NCBI RefSeq assembly: GCF_000423585.1
Contig: NZ_AUIG01000014.1
Span: forward strand, 62,001 to 126,000
Source of the DNA: Salinimicrobium xinjiangense DSM 19287
GTDB taxonomy: Bacteria > Bacteroidota > Bacteroidia > Flavobacteriales > Flavobacteriaceae
Length of the DNA stretch: 64,000 nucleotides
Reading direction: 5' to 3'
Positions 1 to 7,796 of this stretch are shown here, piece after piece (position 1 is the stretch's first letter; the number at the start of each line of letters is the position of its first letter). Position numbers and translations under genes: made by a program. The notes beneath the pieces are model-generated. The model ran no database searches. It saw only the letters and a program-made list of their open reading frames with translations, and was not told the DNA's origin.

Positions 1-1223
1 TTCAAAGATTGTTCTCCCCTGTAGAAACCTCTCATATAAGGCAGAATAGTATCTTCCGGATGGGCTGCTCTTAGCTCCATGATCTTATTGCCATAGTGTT
101 CAAGCCTCGCCCTATTTATGAGCTCTAGATTTCTTTTTTGACTATTGATACGGTGTTGTAATTCTTCTTTTTCCATTTCTTTTTCCTGCTCTCGAATCAC
201 AAGATCTTCAAAATCACCACTGTTCTCATTCTCATTTTCATATTCTTCCTTAAGTTCCTGAAATGACAGGATTTTAATAAGATCATGATCACTTTGCAGT
301 ATTCTTAGTCTACTCTTGATTTCTTTTGATGTCTGGTCTAGGTAATCCGCTTTTTCACCAAACCCTTCATCATACTCCTGTAGAAATACCCTTAGCTGTA
401 CCAATGCTTCAATGGTCAACTTAGTTTCCATTACAGTACCTGTTTTTTGAATCCGGTACTGAAGAAAGTAGCTATCATTAACCTTCTGAATATTCTTCCA
501 TTGTAAGAGTAGAGCATCTGATATTCTTATCCCGGCTGCATACATCATGAACAGAAAACTCTTTTGTACAAGAAGGGTGGATTTTCTTGATGGTTCGTAT
601 TCCATAAATATTTTTAGTTCCTCCTCATTTAGAACCCTGTACCTCTTAATACTTTTCTTTTTTTTGAGACCTTTAAAGGGATCTTGAGCGTACACATGTA
701 AACCATTCTCTACTCCTTGATTCACGAGATACCGGAGGACAGTGATGTATTCATTTGCTGTTGAATACGCTAGCCCGGAGTCAATTAAAAAGCTATAGTA
801 CCCTCTTACCAGGAAGATATCTATGTCACTGAACTCAATGTCATCTTTGTTAATGGTCTGCAGGTACTCCTTAAACTTGTTTAGAGCGTCTCTCCTGCCT
901 CTTCTTGTATTTCTTGAGGATATCACATCAATGACCTTCTCAGCATAGGCTATAACTGATTTATTGCCACGCTTGAGATTGAGAAAATCAACTTTACCAC
1001 CTCTAGCTTCAAGCAGTACTTTCTGGATTCTGTCATTGATCTTATCACTGTCAGGTTCCTTGCTATAGACAACCTGCTTCTCAGCATTCCAGTTCTTAAT
1101 TTGTATCTTTATGCCAAGAGATTTATCTGAAGGTTTCCGGTTGGTTATTGATCTTAATTTTAAATAACCCTGTTTTTTATTCCGGGGGTCTTTTACAAGA
1201 ACAACATTATGAGTAGTTGCCAT
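1..1223 (-). CDS. Tyrosine recombinase / integrase, C-terminus beyond window
   Basis: The frame stays open for 407 codons from an ATG at 1223 to the window edge, so the catalytic C-terminus is missing from view. Residues about 1-60 resemble the N-terminal arm-binding part and about 90-210 the SAM-like core-binding part of Bacteroidota phage-type integrases. The first catalytic arginine is visible as R233 in AGIRISDALLLQW and the beta-hairpin lysine as K260 in IQKTGT. The HxxR and tyrosine boxes have not appeared 147 residues later. Residues about 300-380 form a charged, Glu/Lys-rich, probably coiled-coil insertion that ordinary members lack. The gene points out of the window, so any element it mobilises probably lies to the left. 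It could serve an integrative element or be a stand-alone recombinase. The family call is firm; the cargo is unknown. Confidence 0.85.
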   Translation of the reverse strand, partial: MATTHNVVLVKDPRNKKQGYLKLRSITNRKPSDKSLGIKIQIKNWNAEKQVVYSKEPDSDKINDRIQKVLLEARGGKVDFLNLKRGNKSVIAYAEKVIDVISSRNTRRGRRDALNKFKEYLQTINKDDIEFSDIDIFLVRGYYSFLIDSGLAYSTANEYITVLRYLVNQGVENGLHVYAQDPFKGLKKKKSIKRYRVLNEEELKIFMEYEPSRKSTLLVQKSFLFMMYAAGIRISDALLLQWKNIQKVNDSYFLQYRIQKTGTVMETKLTIEALVQLRVFLQEYDEGFGEKADYLDQTSKEIKSRLRILQSDHDLIKILSFQELKEEYENENENSGDFEDLVIREQEKEMEKEELQHRINSQKRNLELINRARLEHYGNKIMELRAAHPEDTILPYMRGFYRGEQSL

Positions 1224-1255
1224 TTCAAAAATTTAGGTGAAGCAAATATACTCTA

Positions 1256-1308
1256 GTGACAAACATGTAACAAACAATTTGAGGAAAATATCCTCAAATG
1301 TGACAAAC
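1256..1308. repeat. Three GTRACAAAC repeats around an 8-bp inverted repeat
   Basis: The 9-mer GTGACAAAC or GTAACAAAC occurs at 1256-1264, 1267-1275 and 1300-1308. Between the last two copies lies a perfect inverted repeat, TTTGAGGA (1278-1285) and TCCTCAAA (1291-1298), with a 5-base spacer. The cluster sits 33 bases upstream of the integrase start. Recombinase arm sites or an operator would look like this; that role is inference. Confidence 0.5.
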
Positions 1309-1352
1309 AAAAAATTATAAATAGCTATAAATAAATAAGTTACAAGATAAAG

Positions 1353-1360
1353 TAACTTTG
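1353..1360 (+). promoter_or_regulatory. Candidate -7 element for bcp
   Basis: TAACTTTG matches the Bacteroidota -7 consensus TANNTTTG and ends 17 bases before the bcp ATG. No good -33 TTTG is seen at the expected distance, so this is a weak call. Confidence 0.35.
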
Positions 1361-1377
1361 AGACAAAAGTAATAATT

Positions 1378-1827
1378 ATGACAACACTTCAACCCGGCGA
1401 TAAGGCGCCACAATTTTCTGCAAAAGACCAGGACGGGAATCTCCATAGACTGGAAGATTACAAAGGGAAAAAACTGGTGGTTTTCTTTTATCCTAAAGCC
1501 AGTACTCCCGGTTGTACTGCCGAAGCCTGTAACCTTCGTGATAACTGGAAGACCTTTCAGGCAAAGGGTTACGAGATCCTTGGAGTAAGTGCCGATTCTG
1601 AAAAACGCCAACAAAATTTTAAAGAAAAATACGAACTTCCATTTCCTTTACTTGCCGACGAAGACAAGGAGGTTATAAATGCTTTTGGTGTTTGGGGTCC
1701 TAAGAAATTTATGGGAAAAGAGTATGATGGTATTCATCGTACCACTTTTGTTATTGATGAAAACGGACAGATCTCTGATGTAATTACAAAGGTAAAAACA
1801 AAAGAACACGCCTCTCAAATCTTATAG
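1378..1827 (+). CDS. bcp: Thioredoxin-dependent peroxiredoxin (Bcp/PrxQ type)
   Basis: This cytoplasmic thiol peroxidase reduces hydrogen peroxide and organic hydroperoxides with electrons from thioredoxin. The 149-residue length is normal for the Bcp/PrxQ class. The active site reads STPGCTAEAC, giving peroxidatic Cys46 and resolving Cys51 five residues later, the spacing of atypical two-Cys PrxQ enzymes. The C-terminal half carries the expected TTFVIDENG strand. It is a single gene, with the integrase divergent to its left and a minus-strand gene converging from the right. Its stop codon touches the first unit of a 7-bp repeat array. The identification is secure. Confidence 0.95.
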   Translation: MTTLQPGDKAPQFSAKDQDGNLHRLEDYKGKKLVVFFYPKASTPGCTAEACNLRDNWKTFQAKGYEILGVSADSEKRQQNFKEKYELPFPLLADEDKEVINAFGVWGPKKFMGKEYDGIHRTTFVIDENGQISDVITKVKTKEHASQIL

Positions 1828-1894
1828 ATTGAATATTGAATACTGAATATTTATTATATTAACCCTACTCAAGTCCTGGTTCTTGGTTCTTGAA
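1827..1894. repeat. Two short 7-bp-period arrays between bcp and the next gene
   Basis: The first array (1827-1854) has units GATTGAA, TATTGAA, TACTGAA and TATTTAT. The second (1874-1894) has TCCTGGT, TCTTGGT and TCTTGAA, and part of it recurs at about 1903-1911. They show the same period as the other spacer arrays in this window but different words. Confidence 0.6.
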
Positions 1895-1917
1895 GCGCAG
1901 CGGTCCTGGTTCTTTTT

Positions 1918-2289
1918 TTATTTTTTCCAGATCTGCTGAAGGGTGGCGGTGGAATCACAGTTCTCGAAAAGCATTTCCAGGGCTCCCGATTCAGTTTTAC
2001 CGGTTATCATGTAGACCTTACATGAGTCTGGTTTGGTGTTACTCCGGCTAAAGTCAACATCTCCTTTGTGCAGGGCAGTGGTAATAGAAGCAGTATCTAT
2101 TTGAAGACGTTCTATTTCGGCCAGGGCTTCGGGGGTGTAGATTCTTTCTTTATTCCTGATGTTTTTTAGAACACGGGCATCAACCCCATAGGCGCAGGAA
2201 GTTTTTTTACCGCTTAAAAAGAATGCAAGAATAACGAGCCCGATGGCAAAACCTCCGAGGTAAAAACCAAGTCTGTGAATGAATTTCAT
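1918..2289 (-). CDS. Small membrane-anchored DUF4258-like protein
   Basis: This 123-residue protein has one N-terminal hydrophobic segment (about residues 7-27, GFYLGGFAIGLVILAFFLSG) after a short basic stretch, so it is probably anchored in the inner membrane. A soluble domain follows with Cys residues near 32, 90 and 110. It resembles the short DUF4258-type protein often found beside alanine dehydrogenase in Flavobacteriia; that recollection is from memory and the domain name is tentative. It lies 6 bases downstream of ald on the same strand, so it is almost certainly co-transcribed. No catalytic motif is visible and the function is unknown. Confidence 0.65.
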   Translation of the reverse strand: MKFIHRLGFYLGGFAIGLVILAFFLSGKKTSCAYGVDARVLKNIRNKERIYTPEALAEIERLQIDTASITTALHKGDVDFSRSNTKPDSCKVYMITGKTESGALEMLFENCDSTATLQQIWKK

Positions 2290-2295
2290 GGAGAA

Positions 2296-3495
2296 TTAAA
2301 AAATAAGCAGGTTGATATCTCTGTAAGAGAGATCAAACCAGTCTGCAATAGATTTGTTTGTTAGAATTCCGTGGTAAAAATACAAACCATTTCGCAGACC
2401 CCGGTCAAAACGTAGCGTATTTTCTAATCCGCCCTGTTCTGCTATATGGAGCAGGTATGGAGTAAAAATGTTACTGATGGAAAGAGAGGAAGTCCGGGCG
2501 TATCTCGAAGGGATATTAGGCACGCAGTAATGGACAACTCCCGATTTTACAAAGGTGGGTTTGTCATGTGTGGTGATCTCACTGGTTTCAAAACATCCAC
2601 CCATGTCAATACTAACATCAATAATGACAGCACCTTTCTTCATATGTTCCACCATGGTTTCTGTTACCAGAATAGGGGAGCGGTTCTTTCCTCTCACAGC
2701 TCCAATTACGACATCACAGCGTTTAAGAGCTTTAATAAGATTTTTTGGCTGAATGGTAGAGGTATGTAATGGCCGGCCCAAATTCGCCTGAACGGCACGG
2801 AGGCGAGTGAGGGAATTGTCAAAAATTTTGATGTTAGCTCCAAGTCCCAGGGCAGATCGGGCAGCAAATTCACCCACAGTCCCGGCACCAAGGATCACTA
2901 CTTCAATAGGAGGCACTCCGCTGATGTTCCCGAACATTAGTCCGTTACCGGCGGGATTATTGCTCATGATCTCCGATGCAATAAGAATAGAGGCTGTACC
3001 TGCGATCTCACTAAGAGCTCTGACAGCGGGATAAGTGCCATCATCATCACGAATAAATTCAAAGGCAAGAGCGGTAATACGTTTAGATGCCAGTTTTTGG
3101 AAATAGCTTTTGTCCTGCGTCTTTAGTTGGAGTGCAGAGATGATGGTAGTTTGAGGATTCACCATGTCCAGTTCCTCCAGAGTGGGAGGTTCTACCTTAA
3201 GGATCATGGGACAGGAAAAAACCTTTTTGGCATCTTTCGATATCTCGGCTCCTGCTTCGGAATAATCCTTGTCACTGAATTTCGCTCCATCCCCGGCACC
3301 AGATTCGATCATTACCCGGTGACCATGAGCGGTCATCGCGGCAACGGCATCGGGACTAAGGCATACCCGCTTTTCCTGATAGGCGTTTTCTTTGGGAATG
3401 CCAAGAAATAACTGGCCCTTGTGTTTATAGACTTCCAGGGTCTCCTCCTGCGGAAGCAACTGTTCCCTGGTGAAAGGCGAAACTTGTTCGGTCAT
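2296..3495 (-). CDS. ald: Alanine dehydrogenase
   Basis: The enzyme catalyses NAD-dependent, reversible deamination of L-alanine to pyruvate and ammonia. The protein is 399 residues, slightly longer than the roughly 370 typical of other bacteria because of an N-terminal extension. The family signature near the start reads IPKENAYQEKRVCLSPDAV, and the Rossmann nucleotide motif is ILGAGTVGEFAARSALGLGA at about residues 201-220. The C-terminal half contains GAVIIDVSIDMGGCFET, typical of the AlaDH/PNT fold. It is followed on the same strand by the small anchored protein. No PNT membrane domain is present, which argues against a transhydrogenase subunit. Confidence 0.93.
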   Translation of the reverse strand: MTEQVSPFTREQLLPQEETLEVYKHKGQLFLGIPKENAYQEKRVCLSPDAVAAMTAHGHRVMIESGAGDGAKFSDKDYSEAGAEISKDAKKVFSCPMILKVEPPTLEELDMVNPQTTIISALQLKTQDKSYFQKLASKRITALAFEFIRDDDGTYPAVRALSEIAGTASILIASEIMSNNPAGNGLMFGNISGVPPIEVVILGAGTVGEFAARSALGLGANIKIFDNSLTRLRAVQANLGRPLHTSTIQPKNLIKALKRCDVVIGAVRGKNRSPILVTETMVEHMKKGAVIIDVSIDMGGCFETSEITTHDKPTFVKSGVVHYCVPNIPSRYARTSSLSISNIFTPYLLHIAEQGGLENTLRFDRGLRNGLYFYHGILTNKSIADWFDLSYRDINLLIF

Positions 3496-3548
3496 AATTT
3501 GTTGGTCAGGCAGATAAAATTACGACTTTTTAAGGAGTAGCGGAAATT

Positions 3549-4139
3549 TTAAAGTTTTGCGTAGTATTCCTCCTGGATTTCTTCTTCCGGAGTATCTTTT
3601 TTGAAATCTTTAATTTCTTGATACTCCTTATCAGAAAATGGAGAAAAAGGTGATATATTTTCTCGTTCAAGCTCTGTCAGATCAATACCGAAAATTCGGT
3701 CAAAAATTTTAATTCGAATTAAATAAACCAACGAAAGAATAATAATAAAAAAAGGAGCTAAATAAATTAATTGGTTGGTATCCATATATCTGCTAGAATC
3801 AACATAGACATCACTGTAAAAAGCAATCAATAATTGGTATGCGTACATAGAAATGGGAATAAGAATAACATGATACCACCAGTGTTTACATGTGAAAAAC
3901 CAGATGAGAAGAAGGAAAAGTGGAGTAACTTTTCCTAGATAGGTCCACATTGCTGTGGTAACATTCTCGTAATATCTGCTTTCATATGTAAAAAAATAAT
4001 TTTCCCAGATGGGTCCATCTGGGAAAATTTCATATAAATAAAATAAATATGGTGAAAATGCTATGGAAATAGCTATTAGACTACCCAGCAGGAGGAATTC
4101 TGATGGTCGTTTTGTCGACAGCTGTTTTCTTGATTTCAT
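3549..4139 (-). CDS. Unknown four-helix membrane protein
   Basis: I do not recognise this 196-residue protein. It has about four hydrophobic segments (near residues 15-38, 62-82, 88-108 and 125-147) and an acidic C-terminal tail rich in Glu and Asp from about residue 155, probably cytoplasmic. The first ATG overlaps the 3' end of the small peptide gene upstream by 59 bases. That suggests either translational coupling or a later true start. No motif points to transport or catalysis. Confidence 0.6.
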   Translation of the reverse strand: MKSRKQLSTKRPSEFLLLGSLIAISIAFSPYLFYLYEIFPDGPIWENYFFTYESRYYENVTTAMWTYLGKVTPLFLLLIWFFTCKHWWYHVILIPISMYAYQLLIAFYSDVYVDSSRYMDTNQLIYLAPFFIIILSLVYLIRIKIFDRIFGIDLTELERENISPFSPFSDKEYQEIKDFKKDTPEEEIQEEYYAKL

Positions 4140-4224
4140 CTTTTTGGCTATTTTCTGATGTTGAAGTTACAAAGAAAGTTGCTCCAAAAATAGATACGGC
4201 TAGGAAAAGGGCTTTAATTTTCAT
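4081..4224 (-). CDS. Small secreted peptide, 47 residues
   Basis: I chose the internal ATG at 4224 because it begins MKIKALFLAVSIFGATFFVT, a clear signal-peptide-like segment; an upstream in-frame start at 4269 would bury it. The mature part is about 27 residues, charged and Lys/Asp-rich, ending in RIPPAG. I believe comparable short exported peptides occur in related genomes, but I cannot name a family. The stop lies inside the start region of the downstream membrane protein gene, so the two are probably co-transcribed. Confidence 0.55.
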   Translation of the reverse strand: MKIKALFLAVSIFGATFFVTSTSENSQKDEIKKTAVDKTTIRIPPAG

Positions 4225-4501
4225 GATATAGTTTTTTAAAGTTGTGTTTGTTTCGATTTGTTGATACAAACCTATAGAAAACTAAATCCCTAATAATTAA
4301 TACATTATTTGTACTTTTGCCGCCTTTTTGAAGGAAAAATCTTTAAACTCTTAAAATATTATATTTAAATAAAATTAGTTAAAATAACCCTCATTTCGTT
4401 CAAGTGCTTCTGCTCAGTCCTAATATGTTAACAAAACCTTAATTATGAAAGAAATTTCTCACGTTACATTTTGTTATTCAGCACGAAGAAATTCTTTAAA
4501 A

Positions 4502-4906
4502 TTAACAAAACTTTAACTTTCTAGCCTCATTATCCTCGATAGAAATTTCAAGTTTTTGATGCTCCTCTTCAATAAAATTTTCAATTTTTTGAGGCCATTC
4601 AACAAAATTCCAGTTGCCTGATTGTAAATATTCTTCAAATCCCATGTCCCAGGCTTCAGATTCATCATTGATCCTGTAGAAGTCAAAATGATTTACCGTT
4701 CCATTCTCAGTTTCATATACATTAACAAGGGAAAAAGTCGGACTGGAGCCAATATCTTCGGCGCCTAAAGCCTTTAGGAGTGCTTTTATAAGAGTGGTTT
4801 TACCTGCTCCCATTTCACCATAGAACAAGATTGTTTTACTCCTGGTTTTTTCCAGAAGTTCACGGGCAACAGCTTCAATTTCAGATAGAAGGTAGGTTAC
4901 TTCCAT
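4502..4906 (-). CDS. tsaE: tRNA threonylcarbamoyladenosine biosynthesis ATPase TsaE
   Basis: TsaE is the ATPase that supports TsaB-TsaD in making N6-threonylcarbamoyladenosine at position 37 of ANN-decoding tRNAs. The 134-residue protein is the usual size. The P-loop GEMGAGKTT is at residues 30-38, followed by the family motif SSPTFSLVNVYE and HFDFYRI, and then the Walker-B-like WNFVEWPQKI. It lies 45 bases downstream of porX on the same strand, an arrangement I recall from other Flavobacteriia. The short C-terminal tail is unremarkable. Confidence 0.94.
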   Translation of the reverse strand: MEVTYLLSEIEAVARELLEKTRSKTILFYGEMGAGKTTLIKALLKALGAEDIGSSPTFSLVNVYETENGTVNHFDFYRINDESEAWDMGFEEYLQSGNWNFVEWPQKIENFIEEEHQKLEISIEDNEARKLKFC

Positions 4907-4951
4907 TCAAAAGTATTATAATTTGGGGTGATAAATATAGTTAAATTATTG

Positions 4952-6502
4952 TTATCTAGGTGATAACACCGCAAAAGGGATGATCATTTCTTCCATAGAT
5001 ACTCCTCCATGTTGAAATGTGTTGCGGTAATAACTCACGTAATGATTATAGTTATTAGGATAAGCAAAGAACAGATCTCCCTTGGCAAATATAAAGGAGC
5101 TACTCATATTTATTGCGGGTAAATGTATGGTCTTTGGGTTTGGAGCTGCCAGTACATCCTTTTCTTCGTATGTGAGACTTTTTCCCGTTTTATACCTCAG
5201 GTTAAGACTCGTCTGTTTATCTCCAATAACCTTTGAAGGGTTCTTTACATTAATAGTACCATGATCTGTAGTCATTATCAATTTAAAGCCGAGCGTCTGT
5301 GCCTGCTGGATGATCTCAAGTAAAGGTGAATTCCTGAACCAGCTATGCGTAAGAGATCGGTATGATTTATTCGTCGAAGCCAACTCCTTAATTACTTCCA
5401 TTTCTGTCTTGGAATGGGACAGCATGTCCACAAAGTTGTACACCACTACAGTCAGGTCATTGTTTTTTTGGCTTCTAAAATTTTCCACCAGTCTCTTTCC
5501 TGCTTTAAGACTGCTTATTTTGTGATATTCGTGTTTGATGTTTACTCCCAGTCTTTTTAATTGGGCCTGCAGGAATTCGGCTTCATGTAAATTCTTGCCG
5601 CCTTCCTCAGTGTCATTTTTCCAGAGGTCGGGGTGTAATTTTTCCATATCTCCCGGCATTAATCCGGAGAAAATAGCATTTCGGGCGTATTGAGTTGCCG
5701 TGGGCAGGATACTGAAAAAGGGTATTTCCTGCTCCTTTTTATAATAATTGTTTATTACGGGTTCAAATGCCTTCCATTGATCGTAACGCATGTTGTCAAT
5801 CACCACCAGTAAGGTAGGTTGTTCTTTAGAAATCTCGGGGAGTACCTTCTCCTTAAATAAGGTATGGGACATTATCGGGGCATCGGCATTCTTTTCAAAC
5901 CATTTGGGATAATTCTTATCAATGAATTTGCAGAACTGGAGATTAGCTTCTGTTTTTTGGGATTCCAGAATTTCAAACATGCCGGTATCCTCAATATGCT
6001 CCAGTTCCAGTTCCCAGTACAGCAACTTTAAATAAAGATCTTCCCAACCTTCATAGGAATTGATCATAGCCATGTCCATAGCAATTTTCCTGAATTCCTG
6101 CTGATAGCTGGAAGTAGTTTTTTCGGAGATCAACCGGGAGTGATCAAGATTTTTCTTTATGCTTAACAAGATCTGATTTGGATTTACAGGCTTGATCAGG
6201 TAATCGGCGATCTTGGAACCAATCGCTTCCTCCATAATATACTCTTCTTCACTTTTGGTGATCATCACCACGGGGAGATTCGCCTGCTTCTCCTTAATTT
6301 CAGATAAGGTTTCCAATCCCGAAAGGCCGGGCATATTCTCATCCAGGAATACAATATCAAAATTCTCTTTTTCTATTTCTTCCAATGCTTCAGTTCCACT
6401 TTGGCATGTAAAGACCTTATAATTTTTGCTTTCCAGGAATATTATGTGAGGTTTGAGCAGATCAATTTCATCATCTACCCAGAGTATTTTGATATCGTTC
6501 AT
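4952..6502 (-). CDS. porX: PorX-type response regulator with PglZ domain
   Basis: The N-terminal receiver domain (about residues 1-120) keeps the acidic pair D10/D11, the phospho-acceptor D54 in VFLDENMPG and the lysine of YLIKPVNP. After a helical linker, residues about 200-516 form a PglZ domain of the alkaline-phosphatase superfamily, with VVIDNMRYDQW, MTTDHGT and a C-terminal HGGVSMEEMIIPFAV. In Porphyromonas and Flavobacterium, PorX regulates the type IX secretion system, and its PglZ domain has phosphodiesterase activity; those are established family facts. It is followed by tsaE and is divergent from an HD phosphohydrolase gene. No PorY kinase gene is in the window. Confidence 0.93.
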   Translation of the reverse strand: MNDIKILWVDDEIDLLKPHIIFLESKNYKVFTCQSGTEALEEIEKENFDIVFLDENMPGLSGLETLSEIKEKQANLPVVMITKSEEEYIMEEAIGSKIADYLIKPVNPNQILLSIKKNLDHSRLISEKTTSSYQQEFRKIAMDMAMINSYEGWEDLYLKLLYWELELEHIEDTGMFEILESQKTEANLQFCKFIDKNYPKWFEKNADAPIMSHTLFKEKVLPEISKEQPTLLVVIDNMRYDQWKAFEPVINNYYKKEQEIPFFSILPTATQYARNAIFSGLMPGDMEKLHPDLWKNDTEEGGKNLHEAEFLQAQLKRLGVNIKHEYHKISSLKAGKRLVENFRSQKNNDLTVVVYNFVDMLSHSKTEMEVIKELASTNKSYRSLTHSWFRNSPLLEIIQQAQTLGFKLIMTTDHGTINVKNPSKVIGDKQTSLNLRYKTGKSLTYEEKDVLAAPNPKTIHLPAINMSSSFIFAKGDLFFAYPNNYNHYVSYYRNTFQHGGVSMEEMIIPFAVLSPR

Positions 6503-6507
6503 ATATG

Positions 6508-6515
6508 TATCTTTG
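6508..6515 (+). promoter_or_regulatory. Candidate -7 element for the HD phosphohydrolase gene
   Basis: TATCTTTG fits TANNTTTG and lies just upstream of the divergent porX start. It would place transcription initiation a little before the TTG start chosen at 6543. It overlaps the in-frame upstream TTG codons, which argues against using those as starts. Confidence 0.4.
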
Positions 6516-6542
6516 TTGACATTAATAAATAAAAGACCAGGC

Positions 6543-7772
6543 TTGCTTCAAGGAAACAAACTCAAGATTTTAAACGATCCAATTTACGGATTTATTACGA
6601 TACCCAATGAGCTGCTCTTTGATATCATGGAGCACAAATATTTTCAAAGACTCCGCCGAATTTCTCAAATGGGGCTGTCTTACCTGGTTTATCCCGGAGC
6701 ACACCATACACGTTTTCATCACGCTCTTGGTTGTCTGCATTTAATGCAGAAGGCTGTAAGAGTCCTACGATTAAAGGGAATAGAGATATCCGAAGAGGAA
6801 GAGGAGGCACTTCAGGTTGCTATCTTATTGCACGATATTGGGCACGGACCGTTCTCCCATGCAATGGAACACAGCATAGTGGAAGGGGTGAGTCACGAGA
6901 CTATTTCCTTCCTGTTTATGGAAGAATTAAACCGGCAGTTTAACCAAAGATTAACTTTAGCCATCAGGATCTTTCGTGGGGTATACCCCCGGAAGTTTCT
7001 TTGCCAGTTGATCTCAAGTCAGCTGGACATGGACCGTATGGATTACCTGAAGCGGGATAGTTTTTATACCGGGGTGGCAGAAGGGAATATCAATAGTGAG
7101 AGATTGATAAGTATGCTAACCGTGGTCAATAACGAATTGATGGTAGAGGAAAAAGGCATTTACTCTGTCGAGAAATTCCTCCTTGCCCGCCGGCTTATGT
7201 ACTGGCAGGTTTACCTGCACAAAACCGGGGTGGTGGCCGAGCAGTTGCTCATCAGGGTCCTAAAGAGAGCTAAGGAACTGGTAAGTTCCGGCCGTGAGCT
7301 TTTTGGAAGTACCGCTTTAAATTACTTCTTAGAGCATCAGGTCACGGCGGATAATTTTTCTGAAGAAACGCTTCATATTTTCGCAAGACTTGACGACTAT
7401 GATATTCTTTCAGCTATGAAAGAGTGGGCCCATGATGAAGATTTTCTCTTAAGCAGCCTGTGCCAGATGATCATCAACAGGGATCTTCTAAAGATCAAAC
7501 TGAAAAAAAATCCTGTTTCCGAAGAAAAACTGGAAGCTCACATCCAAAAGATCATGGCGCGTTTCAATATCAACCGGGAAGAAGCACAGTATTTCGTCTT
7601 CAGTGGAGATATTAGTAACCTGGCTTATAAAAGGGAAGATGAGAAGATCCATATCCTGTTTAAAAGCGGAAAGGTTACCGATGTTATAAAGGCTTCAGAT
7701 CATTTTAACCTGAAGGCGCTATCGAAGCCGGTAATCAAATATTATATCTGTTACCCTAAACCTAAAGATTAA
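6543..7772 (+). CDS. HD-domain phosphohydrolase (dNTPase-like superfamily)
   Basis: This is a metal-dependent phosphohydrolase of the HD superfamily, roughly 409 residues from the TTG at 6543. The reading frame stays open further left into porX antisense. I chose the TTG because homologous proteins begin a few residues before KILNDPIYGFI, and a -7 element lies just upstream. The conserved FQRLRRISQMGLSYLVYPGA, HTRFHHALG and the HD pair LLHDIGHGPFSHAMEH follow in the first third, then DRMDYLKRDSFYTGV. The substrate cannot be read from sequence; dNTPs are the best-known substrates of the superfamily. The start codon is uncertain. Confidence 0.85.
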   Translation: MLQGNKLKILNDPIYGFITIPNELLFDIMEHKYFQRLRRISQMGLSYLVYPGAHHTRFHHALGCLHLMQKAVRVLRLKGIEISEEEEEALQVAILLHDIGHGPFSHAMEHSIVEGVSHETISFLFMEELNRQFNQRLTLAIRIFRGVYPRKFLCQLISSQLDMDRMDYLKRDSFYTGVAEGNINSERLISMLTVVNNELMVEEKGIYSVEKFLLARRLMYWQVYLHKTGVVAEQLLIRVLKRAKELVSSGRELFGSTALNYFLEHQVTADNFSEETLHIFARLDDYDILSAMKEWAHDEDFLLSSLCQMIINRDLLKIKLKKNPVSEEKLEAHIQKIMARFNINREEAQYFVFSGDISNLAYKREDEKIHILFKSGKVTDVIKASDHFNLKALSKPVIKYYICYPKPKD

Positions 7773-7783
7773 TCCATTTTTTT

Positions 7784-7791
7784 TACTTTTG
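7784..7791 (+). promoter_or_regulatory. Candidate -7 element for lpxD, near-leaderless
   Basis: TACTTTTG matches TANNTTTG and ends 5 bases before the lpxD ATG. Initiation would fall on or next to the start codon, giving a leaderless or nearly leaderless mRNA. There is no clear -33 TTTG. Confidence 0.4.
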
Positions 7792-7796
7792 CCAGA

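Noticed and set aside
1315-1614. 99-codon open frame antisense to bcp
   Set aside because: It lies wholly opposite a well-supported peroxiredoxin gene and its translation has no recognisable family or sensible composition.
4312-4319. TACTTTTG promoter match on the plus strand, with a 23-codon frame at 4445-4516
   Set aside because: No -33 element, no terminator after it, and the short frame has no recognisable features. Possibly a small RNA, but not supportable.
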